From assembly GCA_024529925.1 (NCBI GenBank), contig JAFEUB010000798.1, positions 630,001-694,000 of the forward strand: a stretch of DNA of 64,000 nt. The letters are read 5' to 3'. The notes below the pieces were generated by a model, which saw only the letters and a list, made by a program, of their open reading frames with translations, did not search any database and was not told the origin of the DNA. Each line of letters starts with the position of its first letter. The stretch's first letter is position 1. This document shows positions 1-13,200 of the stretch, one piece after another. The stretch comes from Ophthalmolycus amberensis. Its lineage: Eukaryota; Chordata; Actinopteri; Perciformes; Zoarcidae. The translations under genes and the position numbers were made by a program.

Positions 1-410
1 GATTTAAGAGTTAATGATTACATCAAAATCAAACTGAAAGTAGTTTTAATATTTAGTGACTCACTTAGTCCATATAGTATATATATAGTAAAGTGGCTCT
101 GTGAAGCTACACTTTGGCACAGTGGTGCTTTGAGGTAAATGCTAACATCAGCTGTTTAGTGAGTATAAAGTTAAACTTGCTCACCATCTTTGTTTAGCTG
201 CTAAGATCTAAACACAAAGAGCAGCTGATGGGAATGTCAAAACCTTTGCCGGTCATAAAGTATTGGACAACAAAACTGCACTGACACTGATCGCAGGCAC
301 TGTATGTATGTAATAAAAGTTGAAATGTCTGAGTTTATAATTTTATTCTATTTACTTTTACTTGTTATTTATTTTACTTGTATCTATTCATCTGTACTTA
401 TTTCTGCAAC

Positions 411-452
411 ACCTGAATTTCCCCCCTGGGGATCAATGAAGGTTTTATCTTA
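411..452 (+). repeat. LINE 3'-tail scrap (Rex1-like)
   Basis: The stretch reads as a fish non-LTR tail: a GAATTTCCCC-type block, a GGGGATCAATGAAGG-type block, then TTTTATCTT. The same pattern in reverse ends the larger LINE at 20624. No coding part remains, so this is a heavily 5'-truncated copy. Family assignment is from memory of teleost Rex1 tails. Confidence 0.45.
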
Positions 453-1715
453 AATTAAAAATGTTGACATGACGCTAGATGAAAAGTTAAGGGATCGCCA
501 AAGATATTATTATTCATTCTGAAGGTCAACAATGATGTGTATCAAAATGTCATCCAATAGTGCTCCAAACACAGCTGGACAAACTCTTACTTTTGTTATT
601 TTCTGTGTGCACACAGAAAGTCCAGCAGATGGTAGCAAAGACATTTGGCCCAATAATGCTGACGTTAGCTATTCTATGACCCCTTCAAAGAGGGAGAGGT
701 AGCCCCCTGTGCCATTAAGGGCAAAGAGCCTGGAGGGTTTCATCCCCACCAGAGAGCACAGCCACTGATGTCACTGACTCTCACACACCTTCGATCAACG
801 AGGACATACCCGACAGTAACCCCGTTTCAATCAAATAAAGACTATTTGCCCTCCGTGGCACATGATCAAAGTCCTTCTCATGAAGGCGCAGTGGGCATGT
901 TATACTTTAGATCTCCATAGAAACAGGAAAGCAAAAGAGGACAGACTTTAGCTCCCATCAGCCTCAGGGCCTCTCTGTCCTGCCCTGCCATTGGCTGCTA
1001 CTCTCCAGTCCGAGTGGCTGCTCTGCTCCCCGAGGATCAATGTTGCTGCAGGAACAATAGAAAGCGAGAGAGGAAACACACCCTGTCCTTGGAATCTAAA
1101 AATGTCATCACACACACACACACCAGAATACACACATTTTATCCCTGTCTCTAACAGGAAGGAGTTTTTTTTGTTCTTGTCTGTGGATTAACGGCTTTAG
1201 TGGTGCATGTGCAGTTTGTTAGTCTGGGTGTTCGTTCTCTTACAGGCCAAAACACACCAGGGTTAGTGTCTGTGTGAACGGGACTATTTTGTCCAGATGT
1301 ATAATAAATAGAATTGAAACTACTCTGCTCTTGGCTACTATACCAAAAATAAGCATATATGCTAAATATATGCAAAAATAAGCAAATATGCATGACTCAC
1401 TCTTCCCCAGTCAATGAACGCACGAACCACGGCTGTTACCTACAATTTTTTGATTTCTATAACGGTTTTCTCGAAGGACATGTTTGGCTGTTTCTCAAAA
1501 GGCCACTGTCGGTAGCTGTTCCAGTCTGACTTTTCACTGCAGTAGCTTCAAAAATGTTTCTAAAAGGCTACTTCTATGGAGCTCAATGGCGGCCTTGTCC
1601 AGCTGTGTGTGTTGGGGGAGTTGCTTCTGTCTCCAGGCTCTTAAACTTGACTGATAGCTGTGGAAGAGAGCCACAGGAGTCCAACTAGACCTGCCCTGCA
1701 ACTGTGCATGTATAA

Positions 1716-1718
<3 letters not shown>

Positions 1719-1776
<58 letters not shown>
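1719..1776. repeat. (TG)n microsatellite
   Basis: About 29 uninterrupted TG units. Its translation on the minus strand produces the HTHT-type open frames in this area, which are not genes. Confidence 0.95.
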
Positions 1777-1777
<1 letters not shown>

Positions 1778-2439
1778 CGTTGAGCCAACAGGTCTTATAT
1801 AGAAAGTCAGACCACAATAGCAGGTTGTAGTTAGACACTGTAAGTATTCATCAAGATCTTTTTCGATCTCCTGCTCTTAAAATGCATTGGCCTTGTTGCA
1901 GTCACATTGCACAGAGTTGTCCCAACACACACACACACACTCATACACACACTCACACACACACACACACATTCCGGTGGTCACTGCAGTGCAGCTTAAA
2001 TACTCACTTTGACCAAAAATAGTTAAGTATATGTTCTTTTTCAGAGTCACACACCTTGAATCTCCATTCCTGTTATAATGTTTTAATTTGTAGTGATAGT
2101 AGTAGAATCATTTAAATAGTATGATCTTATGTCAGGTTTAGTTGCTGTAACAATTAGCATTTTCCTTAAAATGGATGTTGTAAAAGAGGAAGTATTCTTT
2201 GTTTTTGTCTTCATTATAATAGTTATGTTTTGTTTTTATGGTTTTTTACCCCCAAATCCCCTTTAAACACAACCAGATCCACTTTACTTCTGTACTTATG
2301 AGGACACTCATTGATACAATGCATTCCCTAAGCTAAACTCTTACCTCGAAGCTGCGCTAATCAGTATTTTTACACAAACAATGGCTTTTTAAATGACTAT
2401 GCCTATTGCGATAGGCTCGTGATGCGCCTACAGAAAATG

Positions 2440-2612
2440 ACCACCATAAAAGCCACACTTACACTAAAGTTCCTGTCAGCTCTACAGAGCGTTTTAGTCC
2501 ACAACTTTAATAGTTTGGTTCACCCTCACGCTGTCGTAAACAGCTAGCTGGTGAACATAGCGGAGCATTTAGCAGCTGAAGAGACAGATATTTTCCTCAG
2601 GAGTTGGTAGGT
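2440..2612. repeat. probable teleost interspersed repeat fragment
   Basis: The stretch with AGCTAGCTGGTGAACATAG, GGAGCATTTAGCAGCTGAAG and TCCTCAGGAGTTGGTAG resembles a dispersed repeat I recall from many percomorph sequences. No coding potential or clear terminal repeats are visible, so class and ends are unknown. Confidence 0.35.
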
Positions 2613-3046
2613 AAAAGAGAGTGAATGTTGGACTTAAATGTTGGACTTAAATGTATCTTCTGGACACAAACATGGCTCAAAATAGATGCTAATGTTGCTC
2701 CATGTCAGCTGGAAGTGTAAAAGACATCTTTGAAATGAATCGTGGTATCATGTTTATTTTGTGCTGCCCCCAAGTGGCCAAAAACTGTTAATTCAGATTT
2801 AACTTTGACAACTACATTTCAAAATTCAACCATTAACCTCACCGTTTAACCAAATCAAAGGTATAAAATTCAAATTGGTCCTCGCAAATATACACGCATA
2901 TCAGCAGACGCTCCTGGAATCAGTACGACCCCATACTGCTGGCACATGGACACACACACACACACACACAGTTGATATGGGAAGATGTCACAGTCAGCTG
3001 TTCTATTATTGGCAGGATGTACCACCATGTCAGTTCCAGACACATC

Positions 3047-3050
<4 letters not shown>

Positions 3051-3086
<36 letters not shown>

Positions 3087-3101
3087 GTGTGTGTGCGTGT
3101 G
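3051..3101. repeat. (TG)n microsatellite with CG interruptions
   Basis: TG dinucleotides with two GCG interruptions, followed by a long pyrimidine-rich block (about 3160-3300). It makes spurious VCVC and HTHT open frames in several frames on both strands. Confidence 0.9.
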
Positions 3102-3640
3102 ATTCATCATCATCAAGCTCAGCATGTTGGATGGAAAAACAGGAAAACTCTCCACATCCTTTTTCCCCCCCCCTTTCTTCCCATTCACGTCTCTTGTACC
3201 CCTCCTCCCATTTTTCTTCTCCACCCACTGTCACTTCCTGTCACCTCTTCACTCCACTTCCTCTCTTTTTCCATCTCTTCTTTTACTTCCTTCTCCCTCC
3301 AGGCCCGGTCCTTGACTGCTTTGAATGGGGGGAGGGGGCAGTAAGAGATGTTGGTTGGTCTCCAACAACTAGCGTCAATATGACTGTTCTTTAGGATTGT
3401 AAGCTTTAACATGCACCATTTCATCTAAAGCTAGTAATCAAGTGGTTTTTCACAGGGATATGGTGTTGCAAGCCAGCAGGAACATCCTTGAAATGAGTTT
3501 AATTATGTCAAAATCCCTAAAATACAAACAGTAAGTGAACGGCATCAGGGTTCATCAGGGCAGCACATACCAAGACCTGAAACAAATACACCTGCAGGAA
3601 CAGATTCACACGTATCAGGATATCAGTATGTAGTAGGCAA

Positions 3641-3685
<45 letters not shown>

Positions 3686-4518
3686 GTGCGGTCAGAGATA
3701 AGAGAGAAGTGGAAACAAGCAGCTGTCTGATCAGCGGACATACTGCTGCTCTTACATCACCAAACATTTCTTCACACTCTCATTCTTTCATTCTTTCTCA
3801 CAAACATATTCGCCTCCTTACTAACTCCCCCGACAATATTTCGGTGTTTATTCAGCATATTTGCCCTTTTCCCACAAAAAATTGATTTTATTTCTCTCTT
3901 CTCTGTATTTTGTTTTTCTCATTCAAGCAGTTCTTAGTTTCACACTATATGATTCTTGTCCTACAGAAGCTGTGTGCACAAAGGAAACAGGATTGATTTT
4001 ACACTAATAGCAGCCTAACCTAAATACAAATCATAATCAGAAATATATAGCAGCCAGAAATATTGCTTTCAACAGCCACAATTAAGGTTTTCAGTGTTTC
4101 ATACTGAAAAAATACATTGTGCATGAAGTATCCCTGAAAGGCAAGATTTGGCTCCTTGTAGTAAGAATTTGCTCTTTTTAGAGCACGCTTCTTTTCTTTC
4201 TATCGCTCTTATGGTACTTAAATTCCCTCCGACTATCTTGTCTCATATATTTAGTGGGCCATGGAGCAGTTGATGGGGTCCTGGTGAAAAAAAACATTTC
4301 TCTTAATTTCTCCTAATAACATCAGTGGTAGTTAAACCTGTAATGATCACTTGAAGATAACATAACTTTAAGGGAAATAATGTGAGATAATGCTGCTGAA
4401 AAGGCCCCCTGTTACCTACATGTGGGCTTGCTGTCAATGAAGGAGCTGTTGTTCAGCTGTCACAAGCATTAAGGTAGAGAGAGATCATTCTTTCTGCTTC
4501 CTGCCGTGTGCAGCACTG

Positions 4519-4572
4519 TTGGCCAAGAAAAATTACCCCTCGGGGACAATGAAGTATATCTTATCTTATCTT
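4519..4572 (+). repeat. LINE 3'-tail scrap ending in TTATC repeats
   Basis: A short segment with ATTACCCCTCGGGGACAATG followed by tandem TTATC units. This is a typical end of a teleost Rex1-like LINE, cut to tens of bases. Confidence 0.45.
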
Positions 4573-5255
4573 ACAATCAAGGGTCATTCGTTAATCGAGA
4601 GCTTTGTCCACTGAAACAAGAATACAACACTTACTGTGGTTACTAAGAAGAAAAAAAGAGATCTTTTTTGCACATCTTGTGATTGAATAAAGCTTCTCCA
4701 CAGCTGAATCATCTTGTGACCGGGTTAAGAACCACAGTTCCAGTAAGAGCAACAGAAGCTCTGTGGTCTATATGTAGCACAGCTCTGGATCACAGACGTC
4801 TAACATCTCATGACTGAACCCACCGTTGATAATTATTTAACCAAGAAAAGCGAACTTTTACACGTTTCTTCAATATTTTTTTATCATCTCTACAAAGCTT
4901 AACAATTAATGAGTTAAAATAGGACAAAGCAGTTGTGGTATTGACATGCAGGATCAGGGATCTGTTACAGGAAGAGCATGAAGAAAGGGGCTGTACATTT
5001 TCCCAAAAAAACTTTTATAATACAACAACCACTCATATCGGAGTAGTTTTGCGAGTACAAGTATAAGTACATGAGCACAGTATTGGTATCGGTGCTTCCC
5101 TGCCGGGTGCTGTTCATCCTCATGTATCTAGGTGTCAGAGCTGTGGGGACACAAAGCCAATGTGTTATGAGTATTTATGCTGCCTTGTTGAAAAAAATGC
5201 TATCAATCTTTACAGATCTGAGCAGAGCAGCAGCAAGATAAATCCCCCCGTGGAG

Positions 5256-5295
5256 TCCAGGTGGTCCAGGTGGTCCAGGTGGTCCAGGTGGTGGT
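5256..5295. repeat. 9-bp minisatellite (CCAGGTGGT)n
   Basis: About four to five head-to-tail copies of CCAGGTGGT. On the minus strand they translate to Gly-Pro-Pro triplets that look collagen-like, but no adjacent collagen exon or splice structure exists, so I treat it as a simple tandem repeat. Confidence 0.85.
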
Positions 5296-7282
5296 GGCTG
5301 ATGAGGCTGATAGAATGATGAGTTGATGAAGCTGATGAATCTGCAAAGACTGGGTAGCGATGTGGAGGTGGAGGGGTGCGTAACAGCAGCATGAAGGTAG
5401 AGAGACAATTCAATTGCTATTGGATAAAGGAGACCAGCTGATCTAAACAGCTGATATCATGATTGACAGCCTCGAACACTGACCGCAAGGAAATTATGAG
5501 TGAGCATGCATGAGGAGTGAATGGCAGATGTACGAAAAATAAACTACAAGCCTTAGCGTACAGTCTTCCTGACTGAACTTACGCTGGAGCTTCATTTCAT
5601 CCAAAAAAGTAATACAAACTAAGGCTCTTACACCACTTTCTAACTCAGTATTGGTATAAAGACTGCCCAATTTGGAGTAAATACAGAAAAGGCTTGTTAC
5701 ATTTGAAGAGAAAATGTTCACCAAATAACAGGTGTTATTTCTACAGTAATCAAGATTGCGTTTTTTCTACAGAAACATTAAAACTGTGGAGAGCCATCCT
5801 CCCACTGCTCCCAGGACCAGTCTCCCATGACTCATATAGAGCTTATCTGATGAACCTGACATCACATCACACACCCTCTCTCTCCCCCACTGTGCTTGGT
5901 CTTAAACAAACAAGTAACACTTCACAAATCTTTCTGTCTTACACACAAACACACTCATGCAGGTCGTCCCATCCCGTGCTATGCATCGGAGGATTTGATT
6001 TCTGATAAGTCTGCTATTCTTGTGTGAAGATAATGATTCAAATGTTTCATTCAACCATCAGACAGTGTGACTGTTAAAGACCTTCACGGAGCTGTTGTCC
6101 TCTGACACAGAGATTCATCGAAGCACCGTCTTTGAACTCTGCGCAGCTGAAAGTGGGCCTCTCTCTCTCTCTCTCTCTCTCTCTCGCTCTCTCGCTCTAC
6201 ATTATGTGTGTCAGTTCACACAGTTGAGAAAAGGACAAAAGTTCTGGCCACAAGCCTGGTCACTGGGAACTTTGTGTGTGTGTGACTGTGCCAGCTGGTT
6301 ACATCTGGTTTAAGAGGCCACAGAGGGAGGCTGCTTTCTCCCACCTCTCAGTATCAGTTACTAATCCCTGTTTCCCACAAGCGTGCTTGTGTGTGCTTGT
6401 GTGTGCTTGTGTGTGTCTCAGGGATAGATCATGAGGTCCTATACCATCCAAATCATTTTCAAGTGTTTAACCTCATCAGGAGTATTTAAAACAAAATGCA
6501 TGTGATGAAACTTACAAAAATGTAACTATTGCAACAGACAACTAACTGGAAATGATACATTTTAAGATATTAGGACGATGAAGATCTTGAGAAATGTGTT
6601 GTTGGATTGTAGCAGCTTCTCCATCCTCCTCTTTCCTCTTATGCTTCTGGTTTCTATCTGACTAGTCTCTGTGCTAACCTCCCCTCCTTATTCCAGACCT
6701 GCCAGCTACTCAGCTCATCACATGACCAGTCGACTGCTCATGGCAGTTGACTAAAACTAGTCTACATGGATTAAAATTCACTTTGTCTCTCATTACTCAT
6801 AACTACTTCAGAGGGAAAAAAACATTGGAGTATTACATTTACCAGACAGACACATTTTACAGATTCCGATTTGACAAAATATAACAATTCAAATATGAAG
6901 CATTATTATTCACTATCCAGCATCGTATTAGAATTAAAAGCACCACCTTGAACAGACACTGCTCTGATAATGCCTCTCCTTCACTCTTTACTTGAAATAA
7001 AAAATAATAATAATAATTCAGGACTTTTACAATGCTGTATTGTGGTATCAATAGATTTATGATTCATATTTTTTTTTTTACCTCCTCACACAGCTCAAAG
7101 TGTAGGTTAGTAAGGCCAAAGCGTACACAGTTTGAGACGCAGAGGCAGAGTGGTTCTGTTCATGTAACGACACGCTCGAGCTTTCAGAGCCCTGAAGCTC
7201 CGCCCCGCTGGACAAGTGTCTGGTTTCCAAATGCACTCCAGTGTGAAGTAAACAGTTGTCGAGTAATGCAAAGGACATACAC

Positions 7283-7311
7283 ACAGACAGACAGACAGAC
7301 AGACAGACAGA
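7283..7311. repeat. (CAGA)n microsatellite
   Basis: About seven tandem CAGA units. They account for the TDRQTDRQ-type peptide in one plus-strand open frame, which is not a gene. Confidence 0.95.
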
Positions 7312-8522
7312 GATTCCTTGCTTTATATAGATTATTGTTAAATCCAGTGACCTGCTCATTATTCCCATCATAGCTCTGTCCACCTGTGCAGAGGTCTAAT
7401 CAGCCAGAATAAGTGAAAACACCTGTGTGGGTTTGCAAGCTTAACAACGAATTTAAACAAAACCGTGTCAACTGTTAAGTTGTGACCACCGGTATTCTTG
7501 AAAAGAAATATTAGAGGCCTCCAACTGTTTCGGGCGGTAAGAATGTTTTTGGCATATTTTCTGTGTGGTGTTATTTTACTTACTCTGCGAAACCTTAATA
7601 TAGCAGCTGGGAGGTGATCATATTATCTGAGAAATGTTGTAAATAAATAAACACTGTACCTTACTCTGCTTAGCACATGTTCATAGAGACATTTGACATG
7701 TTATGTGTATTCATTAGTACAGAGATGTGCTCGGGATGTGAATAATGTACGTGGTGTTATCTGCAGTAATGTGCTGATGAAAACGCAGTGGTCAGCTGTT
7801 GTTAGCGATCCACAGGAAAGATGCATGTGGAGAGGCGGGGGGAGCTGTGGGGGTGTACACTGTGTGTGTCACACTGTTTCTCAACTGTGTAAATGCCACA
7901 TGACACACACTCTGTGAACTTTGAACACACATAAACACACACACACACACACACATATGTCATCTCTGTCACAATTTCAGGACTCACCTCCCCATTTAGG
8001 TTTGCTTTGGTGTTGTTAAAAACAACACTGGCTCTGTTCTACTCAAGTGTGACAGGGAACCACCATGTAACAATACCAAGACCCTGAAACTGAAAACATT
8101 TTTGTCAAAAATCCAATATGTCACAACTTAAACTTGTCAAAGTGCAGGTATGGTTTCATTGTGTAGTGGCTGCACTAAATGTTGAAGTTAGACATAGTGA
8201 TGAATAAACAGAAAGGGTTTGAATGTTACTCAATCTAAAGAAGTCTTTCACTTTTCACAGATGTTAAAGGTTGGACATCTGAGGATCAAACTGCTGCGTC
8301 TAAAAAACTCCAGACCCAAAAATTTGCTTCCCAGACTGATTAATGTAGCAGCAGGAGTTTCTGCGGTTGTGATCATCTGTGAAGTTTTGTGTCTCTTTCT
8401 GTCACAGAGTCACTTTCTATAAGATCATTTTCTCTCTCCTCCTTCCCGTCTGTCACCCCCTCTAACGCTTTTTTCTTCACTTTCTCTTACGGTAACCACT
8501 GTCTCTTTTATGAGTTCACACA

Positions 8523-8557
<35 letters not shown>

Positions 8558-9735
8558 AGAGCAGCTGTCTACACTCACATTGATTGGGTTTATAGCTTGT
8601 TAGGAAAGTGGAGATTGTATTTCAGCTCTGCTCATTAAGAGTCAGCACTGATGTCACACTGGCCCTTCTGTATGTTATGTAACACACACACACACACACA
8701 CACACTGAGACAGAGAGAGAGGCTATCAAATTATAAAATGGGCTGGAACTGAGCCTCAGACCGCCTTGCAGTAGTACTGGCAGCTTTGTGTGTATATGTG
8801 CACATGTGACTGTAACATTTCGCAATAAGAGGTTAAACATAAATATACTGTATGCTGCAAAAATAGTTTATGTCCCTCTGTAAACCTGTGTTTCCTGCCT
8901 TGTTTCTCCATGTGTGAATACCACCACTATAATAAAACACCTGTCTGATTGAGTAAATATGTTTGGGTAATAATGCTGCAAAGTGATAGATCATTGGATA
9001 ATGCCGTGAAGTGTTTTTTCCACAATTATAAGTCTGGAAAGGACAAAAATGCATCTAAACACGGGATGACGCAATGTTTGTGTTTCTAAAAAAGAAGAAG
9101 ACGTGAACAACATGGTATAATGACATGGTGAAAACACATGGGAAGAGCTTTAGAAACTATTTTGAAGTAATACCGCAAACATTTTAGGGCCCGATTTTAT
9201 TTAATGATGTTGGCTGCGGCTCCAGAAATCGACTGACATTTCAACTTTCATATCAATGCTAAATGTGTTTACAGATGTTAAATTAGTTGTATCAACATCT
9301 GCTCAGTTTGTGAGGTTTTATGGCATGGTTCATTAAGAGAACCGATAAGATCTACAACCTATTTAGAGGGACATTGTATTAAATTATGCCTAAATATTGA
9401 ATTATTTTCTGTTTTTATATCATCATTTGTTACAGGCCTGGTGAGGTTTGCAAATAAAAAGCATCAAATAAAAGCTGAAAATCTGCTGACTGGAGACCAA
9501 GACGATAAAATATAATAATGCACACCATTTACAGTCTTTCTGGTGTTGTTTTCCCAGCAGATTTCCAATTCAAGACAATTCGATTTTGGAAGAAACTGAT
9601 TGGAAAACAAGCCATGTATCGGTCAGTGTTTGTATCAATGAGAGCCTGGAAGCTGCTTGAAGAGTCTGTTTACAATGATCTAGTCTGAAGTTGGATGACT
9701 TTCTGTGGGCGTCTGTGTGTCTGTGGTGTGTCTGT

Positions 9736-9769
<34 letters not shown>

Positions 9770-10220
9770 TGGTAGTATGGGTGTGTGTCCATGCCCCAAA
9801 GCATCGCTCTCATCTCATCCCCTCTCTTCTGATGTGCATCAGCTGAGCACAGCATTGTTGTTGCACTCAGTTATCACAAAGTGCACAGTACAATTCCAAA
9901 ACATTACTTCAGCCACAACAACGTGAACAAAAACAAGTTCAAAGTTCACAACGTCGCTGAAAAAAGGGTGTTGAGGGCCTGTTTTATGTACATTTATCTG
10001 CTACTGACCATCCTGACTGTTATTTTAAAGTCTCTTTCTGGTCAAATTTGTGAAATCGTGTTCGTGAGGAGACACACAAACTCCATATCTAAAAACAAAA
10101 ACAAAAATTCTCATATGCAGCCTGTGGGCTCTCACAAGGAGTTGTAATTAAACACAGTCCCACCGCTGAGCGCCAAGCCTCAAAATCAACAAAACACAGC
10201 ATGTGTTATACCAAATATTC

Positions 10221-10226
10221 TTTATT
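10221..10226 (-). terminator. candidate polyadenylation signal for rhou
   Basis: TTTATT on the plus strand is AATAAA on the minus strand, about 4.1 kb beyond the rhou stop. Human RHOU also has a multi-kilobase 3' UTR, so this is a plausible distal signal. Nearer signals could be used too. Confidence 0.4.
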
Positions 10227-13200
10227 TCTCAGGGTATAAAACTTCTGTACAAACACGTCTTTCTTAGACTGACGTCCTCGGTTAAACAGAGAATTCAGTG
10301 TGAGCAGATTGCAGCAGCGTGCTCTCTGTTCAAATGTTTTTACATGCAGAAGAAATGATGTTTCACACAGGCTGAGTGGGGTGAGAAGCCCATGTGAGTA
10401 AGCTCAGGTGTGCTTTAGGGGGTATCAACTTCAATGAAACAATGAAATCTCAAGAATGAACCATTCTGTCTGCTTCCCCAGGCTGTCTGCTTTGGTTTAA
10501 ACTCACTGGACTTTATACGGGATACTGTTGTGTATTCAATGTGTGGGAATTAAGAGTCAAGTACAGTCTATAAAAAATGGATTTGCCTCCAGTACTCCGA
10601 GGTCATTCACATACAGACATTGTTTCATTTTGTATTTGGTTTGTAAATTCCAACACCAAATGAATCACAATAGCTGAAGTCAGCCATTACAGTCATACTC
10701 ATATTTTTCTAATCCACATACAGACTTTGCACCTGTCCCAAAAACAGAGCATTAGCATTTCTGTCTAACCTTCAACAAAACACAGACTTTGCAGCACAAT
10801 ACTCTGCCTACCTAGTGGACGGTCACCCTCATGTCTCTTCTCTGACTCTCTTTAAACACAGTAGTTCACTTTCAGACACCCATCTGTTCAACATAACAAA
10901 GCCGTTCATCTGTCATACTGGACACATGCACTGCTGTGGATCAACCAGCCTGGTCCAGGTCTTGACAAGCAGTTAAAAAAACATTACCGTAAATATATAT
11001 TCTTCAAAGAAGAAATAACACAATTTTAGTCTTACAAATGAAAAGATGAATTCATTAGAATAGAAAAAGCACAATTTTTCAACTGCTTCAGCCTTACTTG
11101 GTCTGGTATGACCTGTAGCTTTGACTAACTTCAGTTAGAAACGTATGACTCTGCGTACGCATGCAAGGAATTTGACTCCGGTCTTTCCGTTGTTTTAAAG
11201 TATTTAAACAGGAGTAAACTAACACAACACAACAGGTTTATATTTGTCTCTGAATAAAACCAGGCCCAAACCACATGCAGTACGCAAACAAACTCACTGT
11301 GATGAGAAACTCATGTGCTCTCTATAAATTATACATGTAAGTAACGGATCAGACCTGACAGAGGAAATGCCAGCTGTCATAAGGGTCTGTGTGACCTTTA
11401 CCCTACTTAAATCCAACATCAGCCAAGACTGCACATAAACAGCAAGACAAGCAACTTATTATGCCTTTTTTTTTTCCGAAAGCAAGAAACAATGCATTTG
11501 CTATCATGAGTAAAACATCGAGACACAGTGAACCCATTCAGTCGCAGTTGTAACGTCTTCGGCAGAAAACTACCAAACAGCTCCAGAAAAGCATTGTCTG
11601 CTAATCTGGAGTCTTAGTTTTACACTCAGGCCTAAAATGAACATTTCGAGTTGAGATACATTTTAGATTAAGTTGTTAGTTCTCTTCTAGAGAACAGTAC
11701 TGTATGTATTAGTATATAACTTGTGGCTAAATCATCAGGTCCGTTTGGGTTATAGGACATTTTTGCAGAAAAGTGCGGTATGGAACCAAACTTTGGTGCC
11801 GATATCAAGCTGCAGTTGTGTTTAGTGTCTTGGGACACTTAGTAGTGCATAATAAAAATCTTTAAAATTTTTAAATTCTCTACTATGGTCATGTTCTGGC
11901 GGTCTCATCTCACTTTGCAATAACTAGACGGAAAACACTGCATGAATGCCAAACTGTGAACATTTGTTCAATTTTAACGGAACATATTTTCTTCTGAGTG
12001 CAGTTAAATTGAAAAGGACTTATTGTTTGTTGAATTTCAAGGCACATCACTGATCGCTCCATTCAGCACCAGCAGAGAAGTGACTTTGAACCACACTCTA
12101 GAAAAATGTGAAAGTGAAAAAAATGGAAAACAGATTGGAGACACTCGTCTTATATTGCAAAGTTTACAGGATTTTCACCTTACACGCTGCCCAGGATTGA
12201 CTAAAGGAAACACAGGGTGAAGATAACAGGTATGAATTACTTGGAACAAAAGCACCAGCATGTTAGTTGTCAAATTAAATGTTGTTGTGAAAGGTTTAGC
12301 GTGTCCCTGGATTTCTATCTAGACAGGGGTTAAGGTCCGAGTTTAGATCGTCCCAGGGTTAAGAAATGCTAGAGTGAAAATTATTTTCTGTTCTTGATCC
12401 ATATGAAAGCTTATGATGCACACTAAATAATGGCAGATCTGCCTTGAATCCATTACAGACTGCAACCTGGTTGCACCCTTTTCCTTTCTGCTGCAGTGGC
12501 TCTAATACAAAGAGCCATTCAGATGAAGCCACCGTAGAGAAATAGTTTTAGATTATTGGGTTTTGTTGTCGTTTTAGTATCTACACTGTACAAAGGAAGG
12601 TGTGGCAGCTGACTGTTGGACATCCACACATTTTGTGTTTCAGTTTTAGTTTTTATTTCTGCTTTACAACATATGGAACTTTATATATTGGAGAGAGAAG
12701 AGGCTGCAGAACTAACAGAGCATACACGATATAGGACGGACTCAGGGTGTCTAGTATTAAAGCATTATGGATGCAGAATGATAGAATTGATCAATGGTTA
12801 CAACTGTAATAATAACGCAGAGCAACAGACATGATGAATCGAACTATAGTTCAGAATTACTAAGAACAGAGTTCACTGAATATGTACATAGTTCTAACTT
12901 CACAGTCTTAGATACACGATTGCATTGATAAGCTGAGAAATAAAAACCCATATATTTTTTCTGAGTTATTTTCTGGCTACAAACAGCAGACTTCATTTAT
13001 AACTTTAAACCCATGCAAAGAGCACTTGGTTGATCTAATTCTATTAAGTGCTCACACTTACAGTCAGGCTGTTTCAGTGTCTATTCGTCTGCCTTGCAAC
13101 TTACTGGTTACTGGTTGGCGGTCTACAGTCCACCACCACCACCACCACAGAACACTTATATTGTTGAACCAAACCACATGAATAAGGCGCAGACTGTAGA

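Larger units (their letters stand above)
1..10200. other. gene-free, microsatellite-rich intergenic stretch
   Basis: I find no exon series, RNA gene or conserved protein segment here. All open frames are short and lack flanking splice sites. The DNA is AT-rich and broken by many CA/TG tracts (about 1719-1776, 1926-1971, 2950-2970, 3051-3101, 3643-3682, 7934-7954, 8535-8559, 8681-8705, 9738-9768), a CT tract (6161-6197), a CAGA tract (7283-7311) and two scraps of LINE-like 3' tails. It lies downstream of rhou and could hold distal regulatory elements, but nothing in the sequence alone picks them out. Confidence 0.6.

Noticed and set aside
5175..5408. Collagen-like Gly-Pro-Pro open frame
   Set aside because: It comes from a 9-bp tandem repeat; no flanking collagen exons, signal peptide or splice sites.
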